Source: Clostridiaceae bacterium
GTDB taxonomy: Bacteria > Bacillota > Clostridia > Peptostreptococcales > Peptostreptococcaceae
DNA: 36,728 bases
Reading direction: 5' to 3'
NCBI GenBank assembly: GCA_902362365.1
Contig: CABIVQ010000034.1
Location: 1 to 36,728, forward strand
The translations under genes were made by a program, and so were the position numbers. Of this stretch, positions 24,101 through 31,608 are shown in pieces (position 1 is the stretch's first letter; each line of letters begins with the position of its first letter). The notes under the pieces were generated by a model. It had not been told where the DNA came from, searched no databases, and saw only the letters and a program-made list of their open reading frames with translations.

Positions 24101-25954
24101 GTGGGAGATACAATTTTAGGAAATAGATACCAAATTATCAGAAAAATTGGTGATGGAGGAATGGCCTTTGTTTATGAGGCTAAAGATAAGTTATTAAATA
24201 GAACTGTTGCAGTTAAAGTTCTTAGACCTGAATTTGTAGATGATGAAGAATTTTTAAAAAAGTTTAAAAGAGAAGCTGAAGCAGTAGCTAGTTTATCTCA
24301 TCCGAATATAGTAAATGTTTATGATGTTGGAGAAGATGGAAAAGTTCACTATATTGTAATGGAATATATAGATGGTCAAAATCTTAAAGATATTATAAAA
24401 AATGAAGGTACACTAGATGAGTATACAGCTCTTGATATAACTAAACAAATAGCAATGGCTCTTAGCGCTGCTCATAAAAAGGGTATAGTGCATAGGGATA
24501 TAAAACCTCATAATATATTGATATCTAATGAAGGTAGAATTGTTAAGGTTGCAGATTTTGGTATAGCAAAAGCTGTTTCAAACTCTACTATGACTAATAT
24601 TGGTAGCATAATAGGATCAGTACATTATTTCTCGCCAGAGCAAGCTAAAGGAAATTCTGTAAATGCTACAGCTGATTTATATTCTTTAGGAATAGTTTTA
24701 TATGAGATGATAATAGGAAGAGTTCCATTTAGAGGGGATAGCCCTATATCTATAGCATTACAACATATAAATGAAGATGTTGAATTTACATCAGAGGAAA
24801 AGATTAATATACCTCAAAGTGTAAGAACAATAATAAAGAAGTTAACTGAAAAATCTAGCGAAAATAGATATCAAAGTGCGGAAGAGTTAATTGAAGATAT
24901 TGATTATGTAGAAAAGAATATTGATTTAGACTTTATAAAGGAGTATGACAACTTTGCAACTAAAAAAATCAATGTAGAGAATGTAGAGAAAAGTTTAGAT
25001 TCAGAAGATGAGGAAGAGGAGTTATTAGAAGAATTTCCTAAAATAACTGCACAGCCTAAAAAAGAAAGATTAAAGAAAAAAACTAAAAGGCCTGTAAAAG
25101 AAGATAGTCCAAAGGTTAGAAAAAGATTAAAAATCGCAGCAGTAGTATTGTTAATTATATTGCTAGCACAAGGTATTTTTATATTTAAATTTGTTTCTGG
25201 ATTGATGGGTGGAAATAGTAATCAAGAACAAGTAATTACACTTCCAGACTTTGAAGGCAAAAATTTAGAATATGTAAATAAAGAACTAGAAAGATTAGGC
25301 CTAAAAATCCTTGTAAAAAGTGAATATAGCGATACAGTAGAAAAGGATCATGTTATTTCTCAAAGTCCTGCAGCTGGTATGGAAGTTTCAGATGGTGATG
25401 CTATAAGTATAGTTTTAAGTAAGGGGACTAAACAAAGTCAAGTTCCAAGTATAATTGGATTTACGTTAACAGAAGCTGAAAAAGTATTGGAACAAAATAA
25501 TTTAAAACTAGGAAATAAAAAATATGAATATAATGATATTTACAAAGAAGGTATAGTGTTAAACCAAACTCCTAGTTCAGGTTTAGGGGATGTGTCTGAA
25601 GGTGATAAAGTAGATGTTGTAGTAAGTAAAGGACCAAGAGAAACTCAAGAAGAAGAAAATAATAATTCTGATAATGAAACAACAGATACACCAAATAATA
25701 ACAACAGTAACAATAACAATAATAATAACAATAATAATAACAATAACAATAATAATAACAATAACAACAACAGTAACAATAATAATCAGACAAATAAGCC
25801 AAATAATGGCGGTAATAATGAAACGAATAAACCATCTGATGACAATAAACCATCTGATGGTAATACTGGAAATGAAGATTCAGACAATTCAGGTACTGGA
25901 AATGAAAATGTTCCAGATGAAGAAGGTGGAACTTTATTACCTCAAACAGAGTAA
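24101..25954 (+). CDS. prkC: PASTA-domain Ser/Thr protein kinase PrkC
   Basis: PrkC phosphorylates cytoplasmic proteins in response to cell-wall fragments bound outside by its PASTA repeats. The 617-residue protein has the kinase domain at 10-270 (K39 in AVKVLRPE, HRDIKPHN with D133, DFG 152-154), a charged linker (300-342), one membrane helix (344-366) and two PASTA repeats (about 380-446 and 447-513). An extracellular tail of about 100 residues rich in Asn, Asp, Gly and Ser follows. A kinase with only two PASTA repeats plus a polar low-complexity tail resembles what I recall of the C. difficile protein. GTG 24101 is preceded by GGACGGTGATAAA. A strong terminator follows. Confidence 0.95.
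   Translation: MGDTILGNRYQIIRKIGDGGMAFVYEAKDKLLNRTVAVKVLRPEFVDDEEFLKKFKREAEAVASLSHPNIVNVYDVGEDGKVHYIVMEYIDGQNLKDIIKNEGTLDEYTALDITKQIAMALSAAHKKGIVHRDIKPHNILISNEGRIVKVADFGIAKAVSNSTMTNIGSIIGSVHYFSPEQAKGNSVNATADLYSLGIVLYEMIIGRVPFRGDSPISIALQHINEDVEFTSEEKINIPQSVRTIIKKLTEKSSENRYQSAEELIEDIDYVEKNIDLDFIKEYDNFATKKINVENVEKSLDSEDEEEELLEEFPKITAQPKKERLKKKTKRPVKEDSPKVRKRLKIAAVVLLIILLAQGIFIFKFVSGLMGGNSNQEQVITLPDFEGKNLEYVNKELERLGLKILVKSEYSDTVEKDHVISQSPAAGMEVSDGDAISIVLSKGTKQSQVPSIIGFTLTEAEKVLEQNNLKLGNKKYEYNDIYKEGIVLNQTPSSGLGDVSEGDKVDVVVSKGPRETQEEENNNSDNETTDTPNNNNSNNNNNNNNNNNNNNNNNNNNNSNNNNQTNKPNNGGNNETNKPSDDNKPSDGNTGNEDSDNSGTGNENVPDEEGGTLLPQTE
25694..25786 (+). repeat. AAC/AAT triplet tract coding the Asn-rich tail of PrkC
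   Basis: Of 31 consecutive codons, 29 are AAT or AAC and two are AGT: four Asn, Ser, 21 Asn, Ser, four Asn. The irregular AAC/AAT mix contains internal imperfect repeats. Length could vary between strains by slippage without changing frame. Confidence 0.9.
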
Positions 25955-25973
25955 TGGAATATTTAATTTTTAA

Positions 25974-26010
25974 TAAAGCTAATATCTTTTAATAAAAGAT
26001 ATTAGCTTTA
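25974..26010 (+). terminator. Terminator after prkC
   Basis: TAAAGCTAATATCTTTT (25974-25990) pairs over 17 perfect base pairs with 25994-26010 around the three-base loop AAT, followed by an AT-rich tail. It ends the rsmB-prkC transcript, so rsgA needs its own promoter. Confidence 0.8.
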
Positions 26011-26170
26011 TATTTATAGTAAAAAGATATTTTATATATAAAAGCAAATAAATGAACTCAAATAAATTAGAAAAAATATTTAAAAGATTTCTTTTTATAG
26101 GAAATATGTATAAAATATAGTAAGATAATAAATTAGGAGTATAATTAATAATAAAGTTATTATGCTATTA

Positions 26171-26202
26171 TATATAGATATACGTAAATTATATAGATAT
26201 AC
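26171..26202 (+). repeat. 13-nt direct repeat just upstream of rsgA
   Basis: TATATAGATATAC occurs at 26171-26183 and again at 26190-26202, 19 bases apart, directly before the rsgA ribosome site AAAGGAGG. It could be a binding site or chance in AT-rich DNA. I see no clear promoter in the 210-base gap. Confidence 0.35.
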
Positions 26203-26224
26203 CCAAATTTAAAGGAGGAATTTA

Positions 26225-27115
26225 ATGTTAGAAGGAAAAATTACGAAAGGAATAGGGGGATTTTATTACGTAGATACTGAAAAGGGAATTTATGAATGTA
26301 GAGCGAGGGGGATTTTCAGAAAACAAAAAATAACACCATTAGTTGGAGATAGAGTAAAAATAAGTATAGTAGATGAAGAAACTAAAAAAGGTGTTGTAGA
26401 AGAAATTGATAAAAGGGATACGGAATTAATTAGACCACCAATAGCTAATGTAGATAAGGCATTAATAGTTTTTGCTGTAAAAAATCCTAAGCCACATTTA
26501 TCTTTATTGGATAGATTTATAGTTTTAGCTGAAAAAGAAAACTTAGAAATAGTGATAGTTCTTACAAAAGCTGACTTAGATGATGATAATACTTTAGAAA
26601 AAATTGCGAGTATATATGAACTTAGTGGATATAAAGTAATACCAGTAAGTAATAAAACTAAATTAAATATAGATAAGATAAAGGAAGAGTTAAAAGGCAG
26701 TGTGGTTGTATTTGCTGGACCGTCTGGAGTTGGAAAATCTAGTCTATTAAATGAAATAGATGGAAATTTCCAATTACAAACTGGTGAGGTAAGTGATAAA
26801 ATAAAAAGAGGTAAGCATACTACAAGACATGCTGAGCTTTTAAAGCTAGAATGTGGTGGTATGGTTGCAGATACTCCAGGATTTAGTTCATTAACATTAG
26901 ATGATATAGAAGAAAATGAATTAAAAGAATATTTCATAGAATTTTATAATTATGATGACTGTAAGTTTGGATCTAGATGCGTACATGAAAATGAACCTGG
27001 ATGTGGGGTAAAAGAAGCTGTAGAAAGTGGAGATATATCAAAAGAAAGATATGATAGTTATATACAGCTGTTAAATGAAATTAGGCAAAGTAAACAAGGT
27101 AAAAGGAGATACTAA
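26225..27115 (+). CDS. rsgA: RsgA: small-subunit ribosome biogenesis GTPase
   Basis: RsgA is a circularly permuted GTPase that helps mature the 30S subunit and releases late assembly factors. The 296-residue protein has an N-terminal OB fold (about 1-70). The GTPase motifs follow in permuted order: G4 TKAD, G1 GPSGVGKS (165-172), then G3 DTPGFSS. A C-terminal zinc site is formed by CKFGSRCVHENEPGC (Cys, Cys, His, Cys). AAAGGAGG precedes ATG 26225. rpe starts two bases after its stop, the usual Firmicute arrangement after prkC. Confidence 0.95.
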   Translation: MLEGKITKGIGGFYYVDTEKGIYECRARGIFRKQKITPLVGDRVKISIVDEETKKGVVEEIDKRDTELIRPPIANVDKALIVFAVKNPKPHLSLLDRFIVLAEKENLEIVIVLTKADLDDDNTLEKIASIYELSGYKVIPVSNKTKLNIDKIKEELKGSVVVFAGPSGVGKSSLLNEIDGNFQLQTGEVSDKIKRGKHTTRHAELLKLECGGMVADTPGFSSLTLDDIEENELKEYFIEFYNYDDCKFGSRCVHENEPGCGVKEAVESGDISKERYDSYIQLLNEIRQSKQGKRRY

Positions 27116-27117
27116 GA

Positions 27118-27774
27118 ATGATTAAGTTAGCACCATCGATACTATCAGCAGATTTCGCAAGATTATTAGAGGATGTAAAAAAAGTAGAGAATGCGGGATG
27201 TGAATACTTACACATAGATGTAATGGACGGTCATTTTGTTCCTAATATTACTTTAGGACCTGGGGTTGTAAAGTCTTTAAGAAAAGATGTTAACATGGTA
27301 TTTGATGCACATCTTATGATAGAAAACCCAGATAACTACATAAAAGAATTTGTAGATGCAGGGTGTGATATGATAGTGGTTCACCAAGAAGCTTGTAAAC
27401 ATCTTCATAGGACTATACAAAATATAAAGTCACATAATATAAAAGCGGGGGTTGCTTTAAATCCAGCAACACCGATTGAGACTATTAAACATGTATTAGA
27501 AGATGTTGATATGGTTTTAATAATGACTGTTAATCCAGGGTTTGGAGGTCAATCATTTATTGAAGGTATGATACCTAAGATTAAAGAATTGAAGAATCTT
27601 ATAGATTCAAAAGGTTTAAATGTAGATATACAAGTTGATGGTGGAATAAAGCCAGATAATGTACTTGATGTAGTTAAAGCAGGGGCAAATATTATAGTTG
27701 CTGGATCAGCTATATTTAATAGTGAAGATATACAAGAAACTATAGATTTATTTAGAAAAAATGCATCTAAATAG
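27118..27774 (+). CDS. rpe: Ribulose-phosphate 3-epimerase
   Basis: Rpe interconverts ribulose 5-phosphate and xylulose 5-phosphate in the pentose phosphate pathway. The 218-residue TIM barrel has the standard motifs: APSILSADFARL (5-16), HIDVMDGHFVPNITLGP with metal-binding H and D, VHQEA, MTVNPGFGGQSF, QVDGGIKPDN and VAGSAIF. AAAAGGAG precedes the ATG, inside the end of rsgA. thiN starts eight bases after its stop. Confidence 0.96.
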   Translation: MIKLAPSILSADFARLLEDVKKVENAGCEYLHIDVMDGHFVPNITLGPGVVKSLRKDVNMVFDAHLMIENPDNYIKEFVDAGCDMIVVHQEACKHLHRTIQNIKSHNIKAGVALNPATPIETIKHVLEDVDMVLIMTVNPGFGGQSFIEGMIPKIKELKNLIDSKGLNVDIQVDGGIKPDNVLDVVKAGANIIVAGSAIFNSEDIQETIDLFRKNASK

Positions 27775-27782
27775 GTGATAAC

Positions 27783-28430
27783 ATGAAAATATGTATCGTT
27801 CTTAATGGAGAAATTAAGGATTTTAATAAGACAAAAGAAATTATAGAAAATGAGAATTATGATAGCATAATTTGCGCAGATGGAGGAGCAAATCATCTTT
27901 TTAAAATGGGAATAAATCCAGATTATATAATTGGAGACTTAGATTCTGCAAATTTAGATATAATAAATTATTATAAAGAAAAAAAAGTGGCTTTTGAGAA
28001 ATTTCCATCTAAAAAAGATGAAACAGATTCTGAAATATGTATATTTTTAGCAGAAAAGCTTAAAGCTACTAGTATAGATTTTATAGGTGCATTAGGAGGA
28101 AGAATAGACCATACTATTGCAAATATAAATTTACTTTACTATGTTAAAGAAAAAAATATTATACCTAAGATTATTTCTGAAAAAGAAGAAATCTATATAG
28201 CAGTAAATGAAAAAATAATAATTGGGGGTAATAAAGGTGATACAATATCTGTAATACCAATTAAAGGAGATGCAGAAGGAGTTACACTTGATAATTTAGA
28301 ATACCCATTAAAGGATTATTATATGAAATACTCCAAACCTTTAGGTATTTCAAATGTTATGTTAGATACAAGTTGTTCAATAAGTGTTAAAAAAGGGATT
28401 CTGCTTATAATAAGAAATAAAGATATTTAA
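27783..28430 (+). CDS. thiN: Thiamine pyrophosphokinase
   Basis: ThiN transfers pyrophosphate from ATP to thiamine to give the cofactor thiamine diphosphate. The 215-residue protein shows CADGGANHLF, PDYIIGDLDS and KDETDSEICIFLA, which form the catalytic site, then GALGGRIDHTIANINLL and the C-terminal binding domain with GISNVML. AGGTGATAAC overlaps the rpe stop, indicating coupling. A terminator follows at once. No other thiamine genes are in the window. Confidence 0.94.
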   Translation: MKICIVLNGEIKDFNKTKEIIENENYDSIICADGGANHLFKMGINPDYIIGDLDSANLDIINYYKEKKVAFEKFPSKKDETDSEICIFLAEKLKATSIDFIGALGGRIDHTIANINLLYYVKEKNIIPKIISEKEEIYIAVNEKIIIGGNKGDTISVIPIKGDAEGVTLDNLEYPLKDYYMKYSKPLGISNVMLDTSCSISVKKGILLIIRNKDI

Positions 28431-28432
28431 TA

Positions 28433-28466
28433 AAATAAGCATGCTATAATGGTATGCTTATTTTTT
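28433..28466 (+). terminator. Terminator after thiN
   Basis: AAATAAGCAT (28433-28442) pairs with ATGCTTATTT (28454-28463), and the T run extends to 28466. It starts two bases after the thiN stop. Confidence 0.85.
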
Positions 28467-28582
28467 ATGCCTAAAAAAAGTAAAATATAAATAAATAATA
28501 AAAAAGAGGAGAGGTCTAAATATATTTTATTTTGCATAAATTAAAATTATAAATAAGGATTCAATGGGTAAGGAGGTGTTTC

Positions 28583-28732
28583 ATGAAAAATCAATCAAAG
28601 GGGCTTTTAGGTATAATATGTATGGCAACAGGCGCAACTGTAATAATATCCATGATATTGCCTAATTGGATTTTTTCAATACTTACGGCATTGATTCTTA
28701 TAGTATGTGGAGTTTTACTATTTTTATATTAG
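28583..28732 (+). CDS. 49-residue two-helix membrane protein
   Basis: This short reading frame has a very strong ribosome site, AAGGAGGTG (28570-28578), four bases before ATG 28583. The product starts MKNQSKGLLGIICMATGA and has two hydrophobic stretches (about 8-25 and 28-49) separated by a PNW turn. I do not recognise a family. It lies between thiN and spoVM on the same strand, with a terminator before it and its own gap after it. Sporulation or membrane association is possible from the neighbour, but is only inference. The coding call rests on the ribosome site, the full open frame and the amphipathic layout. Confidence 0.65.
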   Translation: MKNQSKGLLGIICMATGATVIISMILPNWIFSILTALILIVCGVLLFLY

Positions 28733-28851
28733 AATTTAGAATAAATAATATAATTTTAGTATAGATAGAAAATCTTAAATATATTTAAGTGCAAATGAAT
28801 AAATATAATAAAGAAATAATATATTAATTTATAAAAATGGAGGGATAGATT

Positions 28852-28929
28852 ATGAAGATGGTAACAATAAAATTACCAAAGTGGCTATCTAATATAGTTT
28901 TAAAATTTATGAGGAATAGTAAAAAATAA
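28852..28929 (+). CDS. spoVM: SpoVM, spore coat assembly peptide
   Basis: SpoVM is a tiny amphipathic helix that inserts into the convex forespore membrane and anchors the SpoIVA coat base. Here it is 25 residues: MKMVTIKLPKWLSNIV followed by LKFMRNSKK. It shares the TIKLPK core, a hydrophobic face and a basic C terminus with the 26-residue Bacillus peptide (MKFYTIKLPKFLGGIV at its start). GGAGGG (28839-28844) is seven bases before ATG. Its place between thiN and rpmB matches the known Firmicute order. It is likely to be missed by length-filtered gene callers. Confidence 0.92.
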   Translation: MKMVTIKLPKWLSNIVLKFMRNSKK

Positions 28930-28946
28930 AATTGCAATATAAAAAT

Positions 28947-28976
28947 AAAAGCCTACTTATATAGTAGGCTTTTTTT
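28947..28976. terminator. Bidirectional terminator between spoVM and rpmB
   Basis: Four A plus GCCTACT (28947-28957) pairs with AGTAGGC plus four T (28963-28973) around TATAT, with T continuing to 28976. The genes on each side are convergent. Confidence 0.85.
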
Positions 28977-28985
28977 AATAACTTA

Positions 28986-29174
28986 TTAAGCTCTTTCAAC
29001 TTTACCAGAACGTAAACATCTAGTACAAACTTTAACTCTCTTAGGAGTTCCATCTATTATAGCTCTAACGCTTCTTAAGTTAGCAGACCAAGTTCTTCTG
29101 CTGTGTCTATTTGAGTGTGATACTTGGTTTCCAGAAACCTTCCCTTTACCACATACGCTACATACTTTCGCCAT
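28986..29174 (-). CDS. rpmB: 50S ribosomal protein L28
   Basis: L28 is a large-subunit protein. The 62-residue product is the zinc-binding form, with C5 and C8 (VCSVCGKGK) and C50 and C53 (VKVCTRCLRS). The basic middle is SHSNRHSRRTWSANLRSVRA. AAGGAGGTG lies before the ATG on the minus strand. It stands alone on the opposite strand to its neighbours, as in Bacillus subtilis. Confidence 0.96.
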   Translation of the reverse strand: MAKVCSVCGKGKVSGNQVSHSNRHSRRTWSANLRSVRAIIDGTPKRVKVCTRCLRSGKVERA

Positions 29175-29225
29175 TATTGTACACCTCCTTAAAATGATAA
29201 CTATTTAAAGACTAAAAACATATTT

Positions 29226-29254
29226 ATATTAACACAAATATCGAAATTCTGCAA
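29226..29254 (-). promoter_or_regulatory. Likely sigma-A promoter of rpmB
   Basis: Read on the minus strand: TTGCAG (29254-29249), a 17-base spacer, and TAATAT (29231-29226). It lies 52 bases upstream of the rpmB start. Confidence 0.5.
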
Positions 29255-29542
29255 TAGAAATATATATTTGTCTTATATATTATTATTGAACAATTTGTAA
29301 CTATCATATAAAATTATATATATAATTCACAATAAAGTAAATAAAAAATGTAAAAAAGTGAATTAGAATATATTACTACGTGGTTATTAATCAAATTTTA
29401 GTTTTAAAAGAGATTAAGTAGGTTTAAAAAGTAATATAATTATAGTATTATAGTAATTATAATTAATATTACATAAAAGAAGATATTTTTAAATGATTTT
29501 TGAGCAAAATAAAAATAAAAAATAATTTAAGGGGGTCAAGCC
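29255..29542. other. AT-rich gap between the divergent rpmB and asp23-like genes
   Basis: The gap between the two start codons is 368 bases. Outside the rpmB promoter it is very AT-rich and has no open frame with a ribosome site. A weak promoter candidate for the plus strand is TTTAAA (29423-29428), 17 bases, TATTAT (29446-29451). This lies in a run of near-palindromic TATAATTA motifs. The asp23-like ribosome site GGGGG follows at 29531-29535. Confidence 0.4.
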
Positions 29543-29893
29543 ATGAGTGCAAGATTAACTAACGAATATGGATATGTAGAAATAGATAAGCAAGTAATAG
29601 CTCAAATAGTATATAGAGCTGCAATGGAAAGTTACGGATTAGTAGGTTTAGGATATAAATCTAAGGGTATAGTAGAATTATTGAAAGGTGAAAATGCTAC
29701 TAAGGGTGTGAAGGTAGATGAATTAGAAGATAATACCATAGCAATAGAACTTTATGTTATAATACAGTACGGAACAAATATATCTACAGTTGCAAACAAC
29801 ATAATAGATAGAGTAAAATATACAGTTGAGAAGATGACGGCTATAAATGTAAGTAAAATAGACATTAATGTTCAAGGTATTAGAGTTAAGTAA
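29543..29893 (+). CDS. Asp23/Gls24-family protein (YloU-like)
   Basis: This encodes 116 residues, a small cytoplasmic or membrane-associated alpha/beta protein in the Asp23/Gls24 family linked to envelope homeostasis. The start, LTNEYGYVEIDKQVIAQIV, and the segment TVANNIIDRVKYTVEKMTAI are characteristic. There is no signal peptide. The DAK2-domain gene follows 15 bases later with TTAGGAGGAAAAAA. This asp23-fakA-like pairing is conserved across Firmicutes. The exact role is not known. Confidence 0.88.
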   Translation: MSARLTNEYGYVEIDKQVIAQIVYRAAMESYGLVGLGYKSKGIVELLKGENATKGVKVDELEDNTIAIELYVIIQYGTNISTVANNIIDRVKYTVEKMTAINVSKIDINVQGIRVK

Positions 29894-29908
29894 TTTAGGA
29901 GGAAAAAA

Positions 29909-31534
29909 ATGATCCAATATATAGACGGAAAAAATTTAAGAGATTTGTTTGTATCAGGTGCAAATAATCTTCAAAATCATAAAGATTTAGTAGACAAGTT
30001 GAATGTATTCCCAGTTCCAGATGGAGATACAGGAACTAACATGTCATTAACTATTTCTTATGCAATGAAAGAATTATCTAAGGTAGATAACGAAGAAATA
30101 ACTAATATAGGTAAGGCATTATCTAGAGGATCTCTTATGGGAGCTAGAGGTAACTCAGGAGTTATATTATCTCAGATAATAAGAGGTATAGCAAAATCAG
30201 TAGAAGGTAAAGATAAGTTAAGTACGGCAGATTTTGCAGAAGCATTAAAATGTGGTTCAGATACTGCTTATAAAGCTGTAATAAAACCTATAGAAGGAAC
30301 TATACTTACAGTAATAAGAGAAAGTAGTGAAGCTGCTATAAAAATAGCTAAAAGCGAAGAAGATTTTATTACATTTTTAGAATTAGTAATAAAAGAAGCA
30401 AATGATTCTTTAAATAGAACACCAGAATTATTAAAGGCATTAAAAGAAGCTGGAGTTGTAGATTCAGGTGGTAAAGGATTAGTTATTGTATATGAAGGTA
30501 TGCTTGAAGCTTTAAAAGGAAGTCCTATAGAAATTAAAGATTCTAATTTAAGTGAAGTAAAGGAAATTAAAGCACCACAAGGAAACATAGCTACTGAAGA
30601 TATAAAATTCCAATACTGTACAGAATTTATATTAGAAAGTGATAAAGTAGATGATCTTCAAATAAGAGATAAAATGCTTAAATATGGAGATAGCTTAGCT
30701 GTAGTTGGAGATGAAGGTGTAATAAAAGTGCATGTCCACACTAATGATCCAGGTCTTGCATTACAAGAAGCTTTAGCATACGGACAATTATTAACTATAA
30801 AAATAGAAAATATGAAGCTTCAACATGAAAATACATTAATAGAATCTGGAGATGAGAGTGCGCCTACTACAGAAGAAAAAGAATATGGATTTATAGCAAC
30901 TTCTATGGGTGATGGTTTAGCTAAAATATTTAAAGATTTTGGTGTTGATCACATAATAGAAGGTGGCCAAACTATGAACCCAAGTACAGAAGATTTTATG
31001 AATGCTATAGAAACTATAAATGCAAGAAATATATTTATATTCCCTAATAACAGTAATATAATAATGGCTGCTAACCAAGCTAAAGAGCTAAGTGAGAAAA
31101 ATATAGTGGTTATACCTACTAAAAATACTCCACAAGGATTTACAGCTTTAGTAAGTTTTAATGGTGATGCTAGTGTTGAAGAAAATGAAGAAGCAATGAT
31201 GGAATCTTTATCACTAGTTAAATCAGGTCAAGTAACATATGCTGTTAGAGATACAGTTATGAATGATGTTGAAGTAAAAGAAGGAAACATAATTGCCATA
31301 GCAGAAGGTAAGTTACAAGCTGCAGGTGAAGGTGTTAATGAGATAACTACGAAGCTTGTAGAAAATTTAGTTGATGAAGATAGCGCAATAATAACTTTAT
31401 TCTATGGAGAAGACGTGAGTGAAGAAGAAGCTAATAATCTTCGTGACGAATTAGAAGAAAAGTTTGATGATATAGATGTAGAGTTATACTATGGAGGACA
31501 ACCTCTTTATTATTACTTAATTTCAGTTGAATAA
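29909..31534 (+). CDS. YloV/FakA-like DAK2-domain kinase
   Basis: This 541-residue protein is homologous to the kinase component of the FakAB fatty-acid kinase, which phosphorylates exogenous fatty acids held by FakB (DegV-type) proteins. The N-terminal DAK2 kinase domain carries the ATP/Mg motif PVPDGDTGTN (35-44), SRGSLMGARGNSGVILSQI and GVVDSGGKGL. A middle region with KVHVHTNDPG follows, and the C-terminal domain contains EGGQTMNPSTEDF, a DegV-like feature. No FakB gene is nearby. It follows the asp23-like gene and ends at a terminator before recG. Confidence 0.88.
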   Translation: MIQYIDGKNLRDLFVSGANNLQNHKDLVDKLNVFPVPDGDTGTNMSLTISYAMKELSKVDNEEITNIGKALSRGSLMGARGNSGVILSQIIRGIAKSVEGKDKLSTADFAEALKCGSDTAYKAVIKPIEGTILTVIRESSEAAIKIAKSEEDFITFLELVIKEANDSLNRTPELLKALKEAGVVDSGGKGLVIVYEGMLEALKGSPIEIKDSNLSEVKEIKAPQGNIATEDIKFQYCTEFILESDKVDDLQIRDKMLKYGDSLAVVGDEGVIKVHVHTNDPGLALQEALAYGQLLTIKIENMKLQHENTLIESGDESAPTTEEKEYGFIATSMGDGLAKIFKDFGVDHIIEGGQTMNPSTEDFMNAIETINARNIFIFPNNSNIIMAANQAKELSEKNIVVIPTKNTPQGFTALVSFNGDASVEENEEAMMESLSLVKSGQVTYAVRDTVMNDVEVKEGNIIAIAEGKLQAAGEGVNEITTKLVENLVDEDSAIITLFYGEDVSEEEANNLRDELEEKFDDIDVELYYGGQPLYYYLISVE

Positions 31535-31545
31535 TGATTTTAAAG

Positions 31546-31590
31546 TCCTGTATAATCTTACTACCGTTTAGTTGGTTATACAGGATTTTT
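31546..31590 (+). terminator. Terminator between the yloV-like gene and recG
   Basis: TCCTGTATAA (31546-31555) pairs with TTATACAGGA (31576-31585), followed by five T. The hairpin ends 18 bases before the recG start, leaving no room for a separate recG promoter downstream. Partial read-through is therefore likely. Confidence 0.8.
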
Positions 31591-31608
31591 GCGTAGTGGG
31601 TGATAACT

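Noticed and set aside
25572..25853. 93-residue Tyr/Cys-rich minus-strand frame
   Set aside because: It is the complement of the Asn codon tract and has no independent support.
25937..25951. LPQTE at the C terminus of PrkC as a sortase signal
   Set aside because: There is no T-G step, no hydrophobic tail and no basic end. The protein is already membrane anchored.
26290..26937. 215-residue minus-strand frame inside rsgA
   Set aside because: Antisense shadow of a well-supported GTPase gene, rich in Ser/Leu/Ile as expected from complement bias.
28500..28580. Sigma-F/G or sigma-E promoter before the 49-residue gene (TGCATA, CATAAATT)
   Set aside because: Only one box of each type matches and the spacing is wrong.
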